Shown: positions 13,201 to 24,711, counted from the stretch's first letter. The stretch is 64,000 nt of DNA from Callipepla californica brunnescens (GCA_023055505.1 JALIRH010000110.1:62001-126000); one strand, 5' to 3'. Notes: a model not told the origin generated them from the letters alone. Numbers and translations: made by a program.

Positions 13201-15236
13201 GAAGAATAGAAAAACTCAATGCTCAGTCTAACATAATCATTATCATATATATCAGGTCACATCCAGGCACGTTGGAAAATACGACATTACTGGTTTGGAT
13301 TCTGAATATGAAGTCAGCACGTCAGTGTCAACACATTAACTGCATTTCTTTAACAGCATCTCTTCATGTAGCTGAAAAGTAACTTACTAGCACTCAACAA
13401 CTGAACCTCCCTTTCTAAACATGTGATTTCCTGTTCCAGAAAGAGTTTACTCTGCAGTTATGCTGGATAGGAGCCCTGAGATTACAGGCCAGTACTTATT
13501 TGGTATTTTTTAGTGATGCAACACAAGCTAGCAAATAAATCAAATCTGTGTTCCTTACCAGCAATGCACAAACTCTGGTAGACCATTTAATAAATCACGC
13601 ATTTTATGAACATCACTAGCCAAGGATTCCATTTGTAACAAGGTCAACTAAAGAAATGATTGGACACCAGAAGAAGTCTGGCATGGTTGTGTACTGTCAC
13701 TTCAGCTTTTTGGAGTGTTCACTGAAGAATTAACGAGCCCATTACCACCTCTGATGAGGTATAAAGATGTCATTTTGTTGGTGTAAAGTAGTTGCCTGAA
13801 TATACATTGCCTTGGTGACATCAATAAAAAACTCAAAAAATCACTTCATTAAAAACAAAGTGATGAAAATTGCTATGAAATGCCCGTTACCTCAGGACTT
13901 GTGATAAAAGTAGTGGCCCTGGCAACGAGTACATCGGAACCACAAGTAAGTGAAGTATGAAGTAGTCCACTAGTAAAAGGAAATGAGAGCTACTGGCAAT
14001 AGAGAATCATCAGGAGAAGTACTGCAGACTGGATTACATTTATAGATTAACCCCATGGAAGTAGCAGCTGATGCGACCGAGACTTCTAAAGCAAATTAAG
14101 AAGGGAAAAAAGCAAATCAGAAATCTGGCAGGGATCATCTAACGTGAGTCCTTCTAATAGTGACACTTCTTCATTCTCTGCCACATGCTGCACAGAACAC
14201 ATTTCTGACTGGTATATTAATGAGGTTACCTTGGTGAGTACTTGTCTTTTATTATATATATCATACAGACCTGGTCAAATTTACTCCTCTGCCTGACCAG
14301 CTGTGGTGTCGGCCTATGGACACAGCAGTAGAAACAGAGCTGCAGAGTACAACTGATGCACATCTCTTTGTTCTCTCTGATATTTATTGCTTTATTTTCC
14401 AACTTAAAAATTGAACTTTGACATCCTAAAAACTATCTCTCTCTACACGATACTAAAGCATGCTAAACACTTCCAGACTCTCCTATGTGCAGTAGATAAT
14501 GACTGATCTCAACCATAAATTATTTTTCACACACACATTTTTATTTTCCTTACTCTTACCAAAAATATCCTCCTCTAAAATAGTCACGATCCTTCAGGCA
14601 CCCACTGTCAGGTTAATCTGGTACTGAAAGGTCATGCTTTCCAGTACAACATCAACTTTGAATTGTTTTGAAGCAAAGCCTAGCATGAGCACAACACAAA
14701 GGTTCTCACTACAGCAACACTGTGCACAAAACTTCACAAACTTAATGCCCATACATCCCTTGAACACCAAAGCAACACAGAAGGAAAGAGTCAGAAGCAG
14801 CATATTACTGCCAAACTTTGTTAGAATTCAAATCTATAAATGCAAACTTTCTGTAGGAAAGAATCTTGTTTACCTGAACCTTTCTGCCTTTCCCAAGGTG
14901 TACACAATCACACAGATGTCACAGCATGACAGTACTGATGGAGATACAAAGGTTGCAATAATGAAAACATTTCTGAGACCGTTTTTACCTGTTTATATAC
15001 TACTTCTAACTCTATTCTACTTCAATTTTCATTTTTTAATGTTTTTTAATGATATTGTGGAATTGCTGACTGGGAAATAGAGCATATTTTTCTTGCACTG
15101 ACAAACACAGGTAATAAAGGGCTGTGTACACTGCTTGCTTACAAACAGCACCAGAACTGAAATATGCTGCTCCCTGGCTCATTGTGTGCTAGCTTTTCTT
15201 AGAGAAAAGAACTGCAGAAAGGAAAATACAAGAGAT
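7216..15236. other. Long gene-free stretch
   Basis: About 8 kb of AT-rich DNA. Frames of up to 148 codons (for example 14634-15080 plus, 11001-11390 minus) show no domain, no coding bias and no flanking splice sites. It may be intronic or intergenic. I see no transposon of recognisable family in it. Confidence 0.5.
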
Positions 15237-15514
15237 GAGGCCAAACCTCTCTGCAGTGGGTATGAATAGGATGAGGGGAAACGGCCACAAACTGAAGCAT
15301 AGGAAGTTGTGCACAAATGTGCATGGGAACTTCTTCACAGTGCAGGCAGTCGAGCACTGGAGCTGCACAGAGAGGTGGTGGATCTCCTTCTCTGGAGATG
15401 TTCAGGACGCACCTGGATGCCTACCTGTGCAACCTGGGAAAGGGAGCTGCTCTGGCAGGGGGTTGGACTCGATGATCTGTAGAGGTCCCTTCCAACAATT
15501 CTGTGATTCTGCAT
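15237..15514 (+). mobile_element. CR1 LINE 3' end
   Basis: A 5'-truncated CR1 in plus orientation. It has the end of ORF2 (NRMRGNGHKLKHRKL, aligning with [14 protein letters not shown] of the longer copy at 26.7 kb), then CTCCTTCTCTGGAGATG, GTTGGACTCGATGATCTGTA, GAGGTCCCTTCCAAC, and ends ATTCTGTGATTCTG. Broken reading frame, so not active. Confidence 0.92.
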
Positions 15515-18500
15515 TTGCACTTCTGGTCAATTATGGATGAGTAATGTAAGAACATTTTGTGATAATATGCCAACAAGTTGAATGGGCAAGTCCTACCCAC
15601 TTGTCGTATTTCTACATCTTTGTTCAGCCTTCCTCTGCAACCGGGCAGAAGTTCTCAATAGACATAAATGGGTGTTACAGCTGGCCCATGAGAAACCAGA
15701 CAATCATCCTCATTTCTATGCTTAAAATGAGTTTCAGACTCATCTCTTCATGCATTACCTCTCTTCTCCAAACCAGTCCTAGAGGCAGCTCTGCATTTAT
15801 GACTGAGCCAACACCTATGCTCAAGAACACGGCAGCTATCTTGCTGCGGTTAAACCAGCACACATCTCATCTTGGTTAGGGACTCAGCACTCTGCTCTAG
15901 GTCTAGTGAAGTCCTAGAATTTATAAGCAATAGGAAATACAAGATGAATTCAAACAAAAAATTCAATATGTAGGAAGATCTGTGCAATCTGAGTGCAGTA
16001 CTGAAGTGTGTTCTTCAGTACTAGGGGTGGTTTTTAAAACACACTGGCAGACAGCCTGTAACTTAGGCTGTGTCTAGATACAAGCTTTTCACCAGGAAAT
16101 GAAGGTTCTGTGCACAGCTGACCGCTTTCTTCCCTTCTTTTCCCCACAGAGTGAAATGACAAAGAGATTTAGGTTGTTGTTCTCAAAGTCAGAGGTCTGT
16201 ACCAGATCTGGGAGCAGAAACTTGCTGTGTCTGAATGGAGAGCCATCAGACATGTATAGCCCTGACTCGGTCAGACAGGGAATTTTAGAAAAGCCTGAAG
16301 GTTTTACAAAACAAGAGGCATTTCACACTGTTTGTGAAATAGAGCACTGCAACACAAACAGGGCCCTGTGCTGGAGTGTTCTTCAGAACTGTATAAATGG
16401 CTGTTTTGACTTTCAGAAGTCCTGAAACAATATTTACCGACAGATGCCCTTCTGAATAAAAAAGCATTTCTAGTAGTCCAACACTATGATATTTGGCCTA
16501 AACACAGCATTCAGAATCCACATGGATGCACATTTCAAAAGTAATTCATACCACTTCTTTATTAAGTATTCTCATGCAAGAAATGCATTTTCTCTTGACC
16601 ACACCCTAGGAAAGCTGCAAGGATAGCACCAATACTTTTATGCCCTTACCTTACATACTTGGTACTTCTTATGATGACATTCTGCTTCTATTTAAACACA
16701 GGGGAAAAACTGTCCCACCTCAAACAGCCATTTCACCATCTTTCCAAAGAAGCCAGATAGCTTTGAAATACGCAGTTAAAATAGTATTATTTGTTTTTAA
16801 GATACGCTTAGTTTTACATTTACTATTATTTTGTTGTCTCAAGGAAACAGACGTGATGATACAGGTGCATCAACATTAAACTGGGCCAAGAGTACGCACT
16901 GACACAGAGATTTCATCCAGCATCGCCCTGAAATAGTATATTTACGAAGAGGCTTCCTACCATTTCTGATGAGCTGGTATTTAGGCCCACAGGCATCAGA
17001 GAAGCTGACATTTAAGGCAAAGCAAAAGCACTCCTGCTGCCCCTGCAGGATGCTCTCCCCTGCTAGCTCTGCTCTCCCAGCGATGCGGTGCCCTGTCAGG
17101 AGCAGTCCTGCAGCCAGCAGCCTTCCCAGCCACGCTGCCAATACACCACGCACACAGCAGCTCCGAGAAAACACGGTCCATGATGTAAGCCCCAGCGAAC
17201 AAACCAGATCCTCCCAGCACCTGCAGCAATGTAGAGAATTCACTGTCTCTAGAATGAGTTGAAAAGCAGCTTCCTTTAGATCAAATCCATCTATAACAAC
17301 GTATCTTCTCAACATTTTCCATTTGAAATTGTTGGTTTTTTAATACCAAGAAAGCTTGGGTAAGAAGAGAGCTTGCAGACACCGAGCAAGGCAGCGAATG
17401 AAGAGTTCATCACCTCCCACACAAAGCACTTCCAAACAACACCCAAAACACGATTTGCAAACACCTCATGCTAATACCAGGGAAGGATTTATTGTTTCAA
17501 TTACCCACGAGATTCTTATGTTATATCTGTAAGACGGTACGAAGCCATCAAAAAGATTAATTCGACCAGCAATGCGGACGTTTACCCACAAGGAGTAAAC
17601 AGTCCTGGTTTTCAGCCGTGTCAAACAACAGAGCACAATCCTGATTGCACAGCTCTAAAGAGACGAATGACATTTTCTAAATGGGAGTGACTTTCCTGTT
17701 GTTCAGGGGAATCCATCTACCCATGTAAGCTTCAGATCACCTTCAGGTATATGTCAAACTACAAACACCAGACTGCCATTTGGGATAAACACTGGGCAGG
17801 TAGCGAGGACTCCTGTTCTGACACGTGGCTATAGTGAATACGCATGGAGGTGAGGCTTCACATCAGTCCAAACCATTTTTTATGAACTGCCAAATCAGTA
17901 GAAAAGACGATTGTATCCGAATTTCTCAGCGACAGATCTTAAATCTTACACTCTACCAGCTGATTCCTATTAACCCTTTAACAAGGCTTCTCAAAGTTCA
18001 GGGATTAATTTTTTAACACGTTGCTGGAAAACCTCCTCCTCACTTGTATTTTCCAGTCCAACGCGTCTTACGCTGCTTAGAAATTTATCAGACCAAAGTT
18101 CTTGCACTCTTTTGGTTTTCTTATTGCCACTCCCTTGACTGTTCTGACTACACACACTGCAAGACAGCAGCAAAGCACAGTGAAAGGATGAAGCACGGAT
18201 ATCTAAAACTGACAGCAATGCCTTGCCCTGCTGTCAACTGCCTTTCAATAATTCCTAACATTTAAGTTGATGCTTTCACTGCTGATAAATATTGACTGGG
18301 CATTTTCACGGAACTATCTGCTGTAACTTTAGGCCCTTGCTCACAAATGGTAACAATCAATTCAGAGATGAAGTCAGAATTATTTTCCCCCTATGTACAT
18401 CTTTTCCCTTTATTTACACAATTTCCTCAGTCCTTTCAATGGCAGTCACCCTCCTAAGGTCTCCTGCAGCTCTTCCTTGCCAGCTCACATCTTTAGTACA

Positions 18501-20887
18501 CCCTAAACAATTTATTAGCATCAGTACATTTTCTCACCTCACAAGCAAACCTATTTTCTAGGTCATTTAAGATTCATATTACAAACATCAGAGATCCTGG
18601 TGGCATGCCAGTGGTGAACTGACTGTAGAAGCTCAACGCTTTTCCCAGCAGATGATCAATTGTCTGTCTAGGCAAGCATTTCCCTTTCAAGTCCCACGTG
18701 CCTTATTTCTTTAAAATGCCTTAGTGAGGAGTTTGGCCAAAAGCAGTCAATGCTCAACCCTTATCAACGTCCACCAGTGCTTGCCACCCATTGTAAACAA
18801 GAGCTGACACAGGTACTGGTTATAGCAGAGACAAAAACTCTGGATGATATCAGGAAAAGCAGTATTACTGTACTTTGCAACGTGAAAAAAATAAATCATT
18901 GTTTAGTATTTCCAAGTCTTCTGAAGCAAGATGTTTGTTACAAAAGTCTTCCTTTTGCCTTAAATCAATGCAGTAGAGGTGGCTAGTCTTTTCTCTAATG
19001 GATATCCCCCACAGAATGCTTTGATCATGTCTATAAGGCATCACATACAGTTCAAAGTTTACATGTGGGACATTTCACAGATCGTGAGCTTGGCACTCCG
19101 TAAGATTAGGGGATGTTGTTGAGGAACTTCTGTTTTTAATTTTTAGATTTCTAATCATTAACAGCCACTGACCTTGAATTAGAAAAAGATGTCACAAAGG
19201 ATGAACCACTGTGCCAGAAAGGTGAATGTAACTACAACTACTGGTCTTTCACCACCTGTAAGAGATCAGGAAGAAACCTGAACTCTGAGGTGTCTGGGCC
19301 AATTGCAAAAGTTCATAACGTGCTGACTTCTGCTATGTACTTCTCTGATGCGAGATTTTCCCTGCAGTGATCTGAAAGCTACAGCAGCCAGAATCCCGGG
19401 CTTAACATTTTAACATCCGGGCATTGCATTTTAACAATATCAAACACGTGAGATGAGTAATTATTTGAACCACACATACTACAGAAAACCCACACCTTGC
19501 TATTTATACTCTATGAAAACATGCACCCGAAAACAAATACAGATGCATGTGTATATTTATGTATCTTTGTAAAGAGAGGTAATAATCACAGAACCCCAGA
19601 TTAGATTCAAGTGAAAAGATATACCCGACAAATCAGCTTACTCAAGTGATTACAAATCAAAACCATGTAGATAGTTATTTCACTGCATATTTCAAAACAA
19701 GCTCACTTTTTAACTTCCAAAGCTCTTGAAATCCCTTCAGTTCTGAATTTTAACTTCAATTTTTCAGTAACAATCAAAACCAATCCTTGGAATAGTTTAA
19801 AGATAAAATCTCTGTAAGTTTCTATAACGCTGTCTTACCTAGTTATATCTCATTACATATTTTACATGCACAATACAGCAAGCTTCCTCAGACCACGGAT
19901 AACACAGCTTATTCTCCATTCAAGAGTGAAATGACCAAAAACTACTTCCCCTCCTCATGAGGGATTTCACAAAATTAATGTTCTCTCTCTAAATGAAGCA
20001 AATTACAATCAGTGCCCAGCTGGCAATGTTCTGCTGATCCTATGACTTCGGGTCGACTGACAGCGGCCACCAGCTCTTTCACCACCTCTCCTTTTTCTAA
20101 AGCAAGTTATTATCACATACATCTTCATATTACCTAAGGGAGCAATAAATAGGGGCCACTAAATAAATTTGCTTGAGAAATTTATTTCAGATCTGAAAGT
20201 TTAGTGCAACTGCCAAAAGCTTCTGGAGTGCTGTGACAATTGATCTTACTACTCATTGCATTCATTGATTCACATCAAGCCTCTGGACATCAGCATAGGT
20301 GCCACTGCTAAGAAATAAGAAGTTTCCAGGAAATCCGTATATAAATTTAACTGGTTGCCAAAACATAAAAATAAAAGGAGGCACATGATCTATATGCCAG
20401 TGGATGGAATATTAACACATAACTAGGACTTTAGGGATGCTTTATCCAGTAAAGGTTTTTTAATGAAATTAAAGATAAGACAATGTTCCTTAAGCCTGGA
20501 TTTTCAGTTACTCTTCATTACAAGTGGCAACTTGCGGAAGAGCCATCTCCACCCATGAGACCACTCTGCTGGATAAGCAGCAAGAGCCAAATTCTGCTAT
20601 AAGTTCTCGCATTCAAGTGTAAGGTTTCTATTTTGAGGACAAAGTAAAACAGGGAGTGAGTTTTGGAGTACATTTACTACATTTTGCAGGGGATACCTGA
20701 GCTTATGAAGTATCTGAAAAACAATGAAAAAAAAAACAGAAGTAATTTTAAGCAACGCACCCACTGAATTATCACAACACTATCCACTCAAAAGCTGAGC
20801 CAGGTTGAGTTGAAAAGAGAGGTGCTTCCTGGGACACTCATTTGACGGAAACAGTACCTAAGGACAAGAGCAGACCCCTGAGCATCC
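15515..20887. other. Gene-free stretch with one dispersed repeat
   Basis: AT-rich DNA without recognisable genes apart from the 72-bp repeat listed at 18359. A GC-richer patch at 16980-17240 is open on both strands and has a plausible minus-strand splice acceptor, but the encoded peptides resemble no family I know, so no exon is called. Confidence 0.5.
18359..18430. repeat. 72-bp dispersed repeat, copy 1
   Basis: Starts TTCAGAGATGAAGTCAGAAT and ends TTTATTTACACAATTT. A near-identical copy (a few substitutions) lies at 22013-22083 in the same orientation. The flanks differ. Family unknown; it may be a piece of a transposable element. Confidence 0.8.
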
Positions 20888-21030
20888 AAGGTGGATCCAG
20901 CTCAGCGCTGGCAGTCAAGGCATGGAGATGAGCTGTGCTTCAGTACCAACCACTTCTCATAGCGTTTCTATATCAGTTGCAAATCCTTTTGGCTTTTCTT
21001 CCCTTTTTCATGGAACAGAGTAGCACTGCA
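20888..21030 (-). pseudogene. Ancient ERV-L pol relic
   Basis: The minus strand aligns with the RT/RNase H connection of the lineage A provirus at 39.39-39.53 kb. Shared segments include GTACTGAAGCACAGCTC here against GTACTGAAGCGCAGCTC there, and CTGCCAGCGCTGAGCTGGAT here against CTGCCAGTGCTGAACTGGAT there. In translation the peptide GTEAQL is shared. The copy has stop codons and indels, so it is far older than the proviruses downstream. No other pol part was recognised around it. Confidence 0.65.
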
Positions 21031-21132
21031 GTAATCTAGAATCTCATCTGCTGCACTCTGTGTTAAGTTTTGACATTGACTGTTTGAGTAGTGATGAGAG
21101 TGGAGGAGCGCAGTGATGCGGTTGCAGTACTG

Positions 21133-21184
21133 TGACATCAGCAGGACAGCCACAACGCAGGGTGTGTCAGGACACTATAAAAGG
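21133..21184 (+). promoter_or_regulatory. Candidate TATA promoter with CRE-like site
   Basis: A TGACATCA element (21133-21140) lies 36 bp ahead of a strong TATA box, TATAAAAGG (21176-21184). GC-rich DNA and a good splice donor (GGTGAGTG at about 21219) follow at the distance expected for a short first exon. A matching acceptor (CTGTTCTTCTAG, ending 21313) and a strong Kozak ATG (GCCATGG, 21358) come next. The arrangement suggests a transcribed unit on the plus strand; transcription itself is inferred. Confidence 0.5.
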
Positions 21185-21357
21185 GGCAGCGCTGCAGCCC
21201 CACTCCCCGGTCGATCTTTGGTGAGTGCAGCACATACCTCCTAAGGGCCGGGGCTCAGGCCACCTTCATTGTCCTGGCTTTGCTGGGAACCTGGCGGTAG
21301 CCTGTTCTTCTAGATGTGAATGTGCACAGGAGCAGTGAGCAGCAGCCGTGTCAGGCC

Positions 21358-21603
21358 ATGGCACAGCTGCTGAAGGATCTACAGCAGGGGAGCGAGGAAC
21401 AGAGTGGGGTGGCCGAGGAATTCCTGCCCTGCACTGCTTTGTCACTCTGGCAGCTCTGCGCCTTTGCTGGGCTCCTCTTCGTTGGGCTCCTCCTCACTGT
21501 CGGGCTCCTCCGCACCTTTCCTGGGCTCCTCCTCACTGTCGGGCTCCTCTGCACCTTTCCTGGGCTCCTCCTCACCTTTGCTGGGTTCTTCCGCACCATC
21601 TAG
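21358..21603 (+). CDS. Candidate small membrane protein, possibly an ITPRIPL-like N-terminal remnant
   Basis: 81 codons from an ATG in excellent Kozak context. It sits about 45 bp after a splice acceptor and about 170 bp after a TATA box. Residues 1-25 are a charged helix (starting MAQLLKDLQQGSEEQSG). About residues 30-70 are strongly hydrophobic, with a WQLCAFAGLLFVGLL segment. The pattern of leucine helix, then EQS, then WQ and AGLL membrane segment recalls the region just before the membrane span in avian ITPRIP-like proteins; this is recollection by eye, not a search. The second half is translated from the minisatellite, so the hydrophobic tail could be fortuitous. No cytosolic catalytic domain follows. 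Alternatives are a lineage-specific small gene or a chance frame. Confidence 0.3.
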   Translation: MAQLLKDLQQGSEEQSGVAEEFLPCTALSLWQLCAFAGLLFVGLLLTVGLLRTFPGLLLTVGLLCTFPGLLLTFAGFFRTI

Positions 21604-21790
21604 CTCCTCTCTGCCTTTGCTGGGCCCCTTTGCACCTTTGCTGGGCTTCTCCATGCCATCGAGCTCCTCTGCACCCTTGCTGGGCACCTCCACGCCATCG
21701 GGCTCCCCCACAACTATGCTAGGTTCCTCCATGACATCAAGCTCCTCTGCGCCTTTGCTGTGTTCCTCCTCCATGCCATCGCGCTCTTCT
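21460..21790. repeat. Minisatellite, 39-bp basic unit
   Basis: Tandem degenerate units of the type CCTTTCCTGGGCTCCTCCTC followed by ACTGTCGGGCTCCTCNGCA. Two adjacent units are exactly 39 bp apart (21518 and 21557); later units vary in length. Since 39 is a multiple of three, several frames on both strands stay open: a Ser/Pro/Leu-rich frame and a hydrophobic frame on plus, and a Glu/Lys/Pro-rich frame (21442-21870) on minus. None can be chosen as coding from sequence alone. Confidence 0.8.
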
Positions 21791-21796
21791 ACTACT

Positions 21797-21905
21797 GAAT
21801 TTCCATGTTCCTCAGTCTTAGAAGAGAAGAAACTCCATATCCCAGAGGACTTTGCATTCCGGTTTTCCACTCAGAGGGAAAGATCAAACTACACGCTGTT
21901 GTTGT
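21797..21905 (+). mobile_element. Diverged relic of a lineage A ERV-L LTR
   Basis: Matches the middle of the plus-oriented LTR at 57.29-57.39 kb. Shared blocks are AGAAGAGAAGAA, CCCAGAGGACTTTGCA, GTTTTCC and CTCAGAGGGAA. About 100 bp is recognisable before similarity fades. It abuts the minisatellite and forms the end of the 193-codon frame running through it. Confidence 0.7.
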
Positions 21906-22012
21906 ATCAGGCGATCGCCAAGATATCGGGATGTAACGCGTTAGGAATAGGCGTTAACGAGCTGTCTTCACATGTAACGCGATAGGACCTTCCCTGCTCT
22001 GATAAGTGCTAT

Positions 22013-22083
22013 GTTCAGAGATGAAGTCAGAATTATTTTTCCCCTATGTACATCTTTTCCATTTATTTACACAATTTTTTCTT
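22013..22083. repeat. 72-bp dispersed repeat, copy 2
   Basis: Same orientation as the copy at 18359-18430, starting TTCAGAGATGAAGTCAGAAT. It is followed by unrelated DNA up to 22559 in which I see no gene. Confidence 0.8.
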
Positions 22084-22559
22084 CAATTCTTGCAAGCTCT
22101 CCTCAACTACCTGTATCACAATGGAAAGCAGGGCTCTCTATTTCTTACCATTCCCAGGTGACACACTATGTTTCCCCAGTGTATCCAAATTTGCCATCAC
22201 CTGAACTTACCATCATTTCAGTCTCGTTTCAGATGCTGCTATGGTTTGAAACGAGTCTGATAAGTTAACTGGCGTAGTAACCGTGTAACTGGTTGTCCGT
22301 CACTGCAACGGCTGAAGTACGCTGTGTTGAGCTGCAGTGCGGATAGAGAGACATATTCTCACCCTGAAGCGCTGAAACAGATTCCACAAGGCAGGGCAAA
22401 TTTCTGCCAACTGTTCCCTATTGCCTCCCACCCCTAGCCCCGCAGCTGCCCCTCGGCACAGGAAGCAGCTCCTGCCCAGTCTCGATCCTTGATTCCCATG
22501 CCACTCCCACCCGGGGAGAAGGAAAATTGTGCCCCTGGCCGAGCTGCCGCCCTCCACCC
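22084..22559. other. Spacer, no gene seen
   Basis: About 480 bp of unremarkable sequence, GC-richer toward the right end. No domain, repeat or RNA gene recognised. Confidence 0.5.
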
Positions 22560-23030
22560 TGTTATAAGTGTGGAGAACGATACACACCAATCGTTGCCAA
22601 TAGTAAGGAATTTATTAAGTAAGCAATAAACGAGCGAAACAGCGCTGGGCGGCCTGGAGTCTCCGCTCCACCAAAGGCACGCACCGGGGGCCTCCCGACC
22701 CCCCCCTTTTATTGTCTCTTATCTCTATATTGGTGTTTATCTTCTCTTTCTGGGCTGCGCCAGCTGGTATTTGGGAGTCATCCTCTGTCACCTTGCAGAG
22801 ATGAATACTGCAGTCTTTTTCAGCTCTAATCATGTAGGCTTAAAAGAAAACTCCCGCTTATTATTTCTCTTCTTTTCAGTTCCTTCGAAGGTCACTACTA
22901 TCTGTGCAAGTATTAGTACACGACACTGTGGCTCCAATTTACAAAAACATTCATATATCTATTTTAAAGTCTTTTACGAACTACATAGTTCTAAGAGAAA
23001 GAAAGAAAAACACATGGAAAGACACTGAGA
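22560..23030 (-). mobile_element. Probable retroviral LTR (family D), minus orientation
   Basis: Read on the minus strand it has an A/T box, GACAATAAAAGGGGGG. A GC-rich stretch follows, then an AATAAA signal (TTAATAAATTCC), and it ends CACTTATAACA at 22560. That order fits U3 promoter, R and U5 of an LTR. The start on the right is not determined. Its orientation is opposite to the retroviral genes that follow, so it is not their 5' LTR. Confidence 0.45.
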
Positions 23031-23040
23031 CATCTGTCTT

Positions 23041-23700
23041 GTGACTGGTTTGATTAACAAGTATGGAAAGTACAGAACTCGATTTCTATCACACACCCCA
23101 GCCACGTCGCTTGCCACTCGGCCTCTGGGGCCTACATGTAATTTGGTTAAAGACACGGACGGACAGGAACCAAAGGATCTTTTTCATCCTGGTCCAGTAG
23201 ATCCAGAGGATGAACCAAACATTTTCCCCTCCTGACAATAATTTGAAGGGGACAGGAAGGAGAAATGTTGTTGCTCCCCCAGCATACTACGGTGCTTTAG
23301 AGCAGTGCAGGAAAGCAGCATTAGCATGGGGTGATGCTGATACGTCGCAAGCCTTCCCTGTGATGTATGGCGCACATCAGCCCCCACAGTGGGAATCCTT
23401 GCCTCATGAGGTGGTGAAGGAAGTCAGGAATTGGATGAAAGATGCTGGAATTCGATCCAGCTTTATGTATAATCTTTTGGATGCAATTGCTGGCAGCTAT
23501 GTTATGAACCCTCATGCTGGAAATTGTTGTTACGAATGATTCTGTCTCGCACGCAATACACTGTGTTTATGACTGAATACCGAGACAGGCTACCGTCCAG
23601 GCTATGAATTATTTGACTAGCTTAAATCATACTGGTATGGAGGAGCTCATAAATGAATACCAATCTAAAGTCCCCATTGCTGCACGGCCCTTTGATCTAC
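23041..23700 (+). pseudogene. Retroviral gag remnant (matrix end to capsid)
   Basis: Several overlapping frames spell pieces of a beta/alpha-type Gag. An acidic proline-rich spacer precedes a capsid N-terminal domain with QAFPVMYG, then WESLPHEVVKEV and SPFMYNLLD-like residues. A capsid stretch with a TQYTVFMTEYRDR-like reading follows in another frame. At least two frameshifts and a stop interrupt it, and it passes directly into dUTPase near 23.7 kb, so the end of gag (nucleocapsid) is lost. Part of a defective endogenous virus in plus orientation. Confidence 0.75.
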
Positions 23701-24210
23701 CAGGAAACGGGAAGAGCGTGAGACTGCACAATGACAACAAATACGGTCCCGAATCAGCCGGCCACTGCCTGGCCAGCTCACTGAGACCAGCTACCGCCGG
23801 CAGTGCAGGAGTCGATTTGGCCACCGCCCGGTCAGTGACCCTGACCGATACCAACGTGACTCTTATCCCAACAGGTATCATGCCCCCCCATGGGAACGGC
23901 CGCAGTTCCCTCTTGTTAGGACATTCTTCTCTTATGTGGATGGGATCATTTACTTCACTGGGAGATACAGACGCTGACTACGCTGGGAAGATGAAGATAA
24001 TGGCATGGATGCCCTCCTCCCCCACACAATTTATTTCCAAAGGCCAGGAAATGGCACAGTTATTCCCTTTTCTTCTATGGCTGAACCTGCCATCAGGGAA
24101 CCACCAAACTGGTGGATTTGGGATCACAGAGAGCAGCGTGGGTATGACCCCTCAGGAAAGAATACCGAAAGCGTGCTATGCTCTCAATTTTCTAAATTGC
24201 TGGACAACAG
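23701..24210 (+). pseudogene. Retroviral dUTPase and start of protease
   Basis: The frame shows dUTPase motifs in order: GSAGVDLAT (motif 1), GRSSLLLGHSSL (motif 2), DADYAGKMKIM (motif 3) and an AQLFPF segment. The glycine-rich fifth motif is not seen intact. Such a dUTPase ahead of protease is typical of betaretroviruses. A GGFG segment of the kind found at the start of betaretroviral protease follows, after which the frame is lost. No DTG active site is left, so there is no functional protease. Confidence 0.75.
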
Positions 24211-24214
24211 AAGG

Positions 24215-24370
24215 CCCTCCGATTTACAGGCATTTTGGCTCCTGTCAGAGTAAAAGCACGGGTTACGATAAAAAATCTGAGCTCTAGCCAATGGCAAGGA
24301 CCCTATTCATTGATAACTTGGGGTCGAGGTTATGCTTGTGTTTCAATGGGAACAGGTCCTAGATGAGTAC
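24215..24370 (+). pseudogene. Retroviral integrase C-terminal remnant
   Basis: The frame ends with an integrase C-terminal SH3-like domain signature: RVTIKNL, then QWQGPYSLITWGRGYAC. The rest of pol (reverse transcriptase, RNase H, integrase core) is absent, so a deletion of several kb joined protease to the end of integrase. The env frame starts just inside this segment, as in alpharetroviruses. Confidence 0.65.
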
Positions 24371-24711
24371 CGGCATGATGGGTACAGCCGTCCCTTTTGT
24401 CGTCTGCTGTAACATGATCATCGCATCCTCATCAGCATTTTGGATTCCTGCTCAACCTAAACAGAACCTATGCATCACCCTCGCCAACAAGACGGGACAA
24501 GACACACTCTGTTTGTCAACTGCATCACCAGGAAACCCCATCTCAACATGCTTGGTGGGACAACCCTTGGACAAGCGGCCCATCCCGAGCTCTGCTCTTG
24601 GGATAGCATTTAACACGAGTGCAGCAGGCGACAGATGGGATGGATAGGTAACCCATCTGCAACAAAGCAGTCTTGAGCCACAACAATCAGAACTGTTGGG
24701 GTCGATTTAAA
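24363..24711 (+). pseudogene. Leukosis-type env, 5' part
   Basis: Open for 94 codons from 24363 with a hydrophobic leader and then the conserved start of avian alpharetroviral-type surface protein (NLCITLANKTGQ, then CLSTASPGNP, then STCLVG). It ends at a stop at 24645-24647 and is cut by the CR1 insertion at about 24712. It continues beyond the CR1 at 26976. Not functional. Confidence 0.75.

Noticed and set aside
16839..17315. Minus-strand exon candidate after an acceptor-like CATTGCTGCAG
   Set aside because: Polypyrimidine tract weak, several frames open, peptide with no family resemblance and no matching neighbour exons.
21442..21870. 142-codon acidic minus-strand ORF as a real gene
   Set aside because: It is an effect of the 39-bp minisatellite, and its start lies in an LTR relic. 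The promoter-like signals are on the other strand.
22560..23030. LTR family D as the 5' LTR of the gag/dUTPase/env provirus
   Set aside because: Its TATA and poly(A) signals point to the minus strand while the genes are on plus, and it does not match the LTR at 27485.
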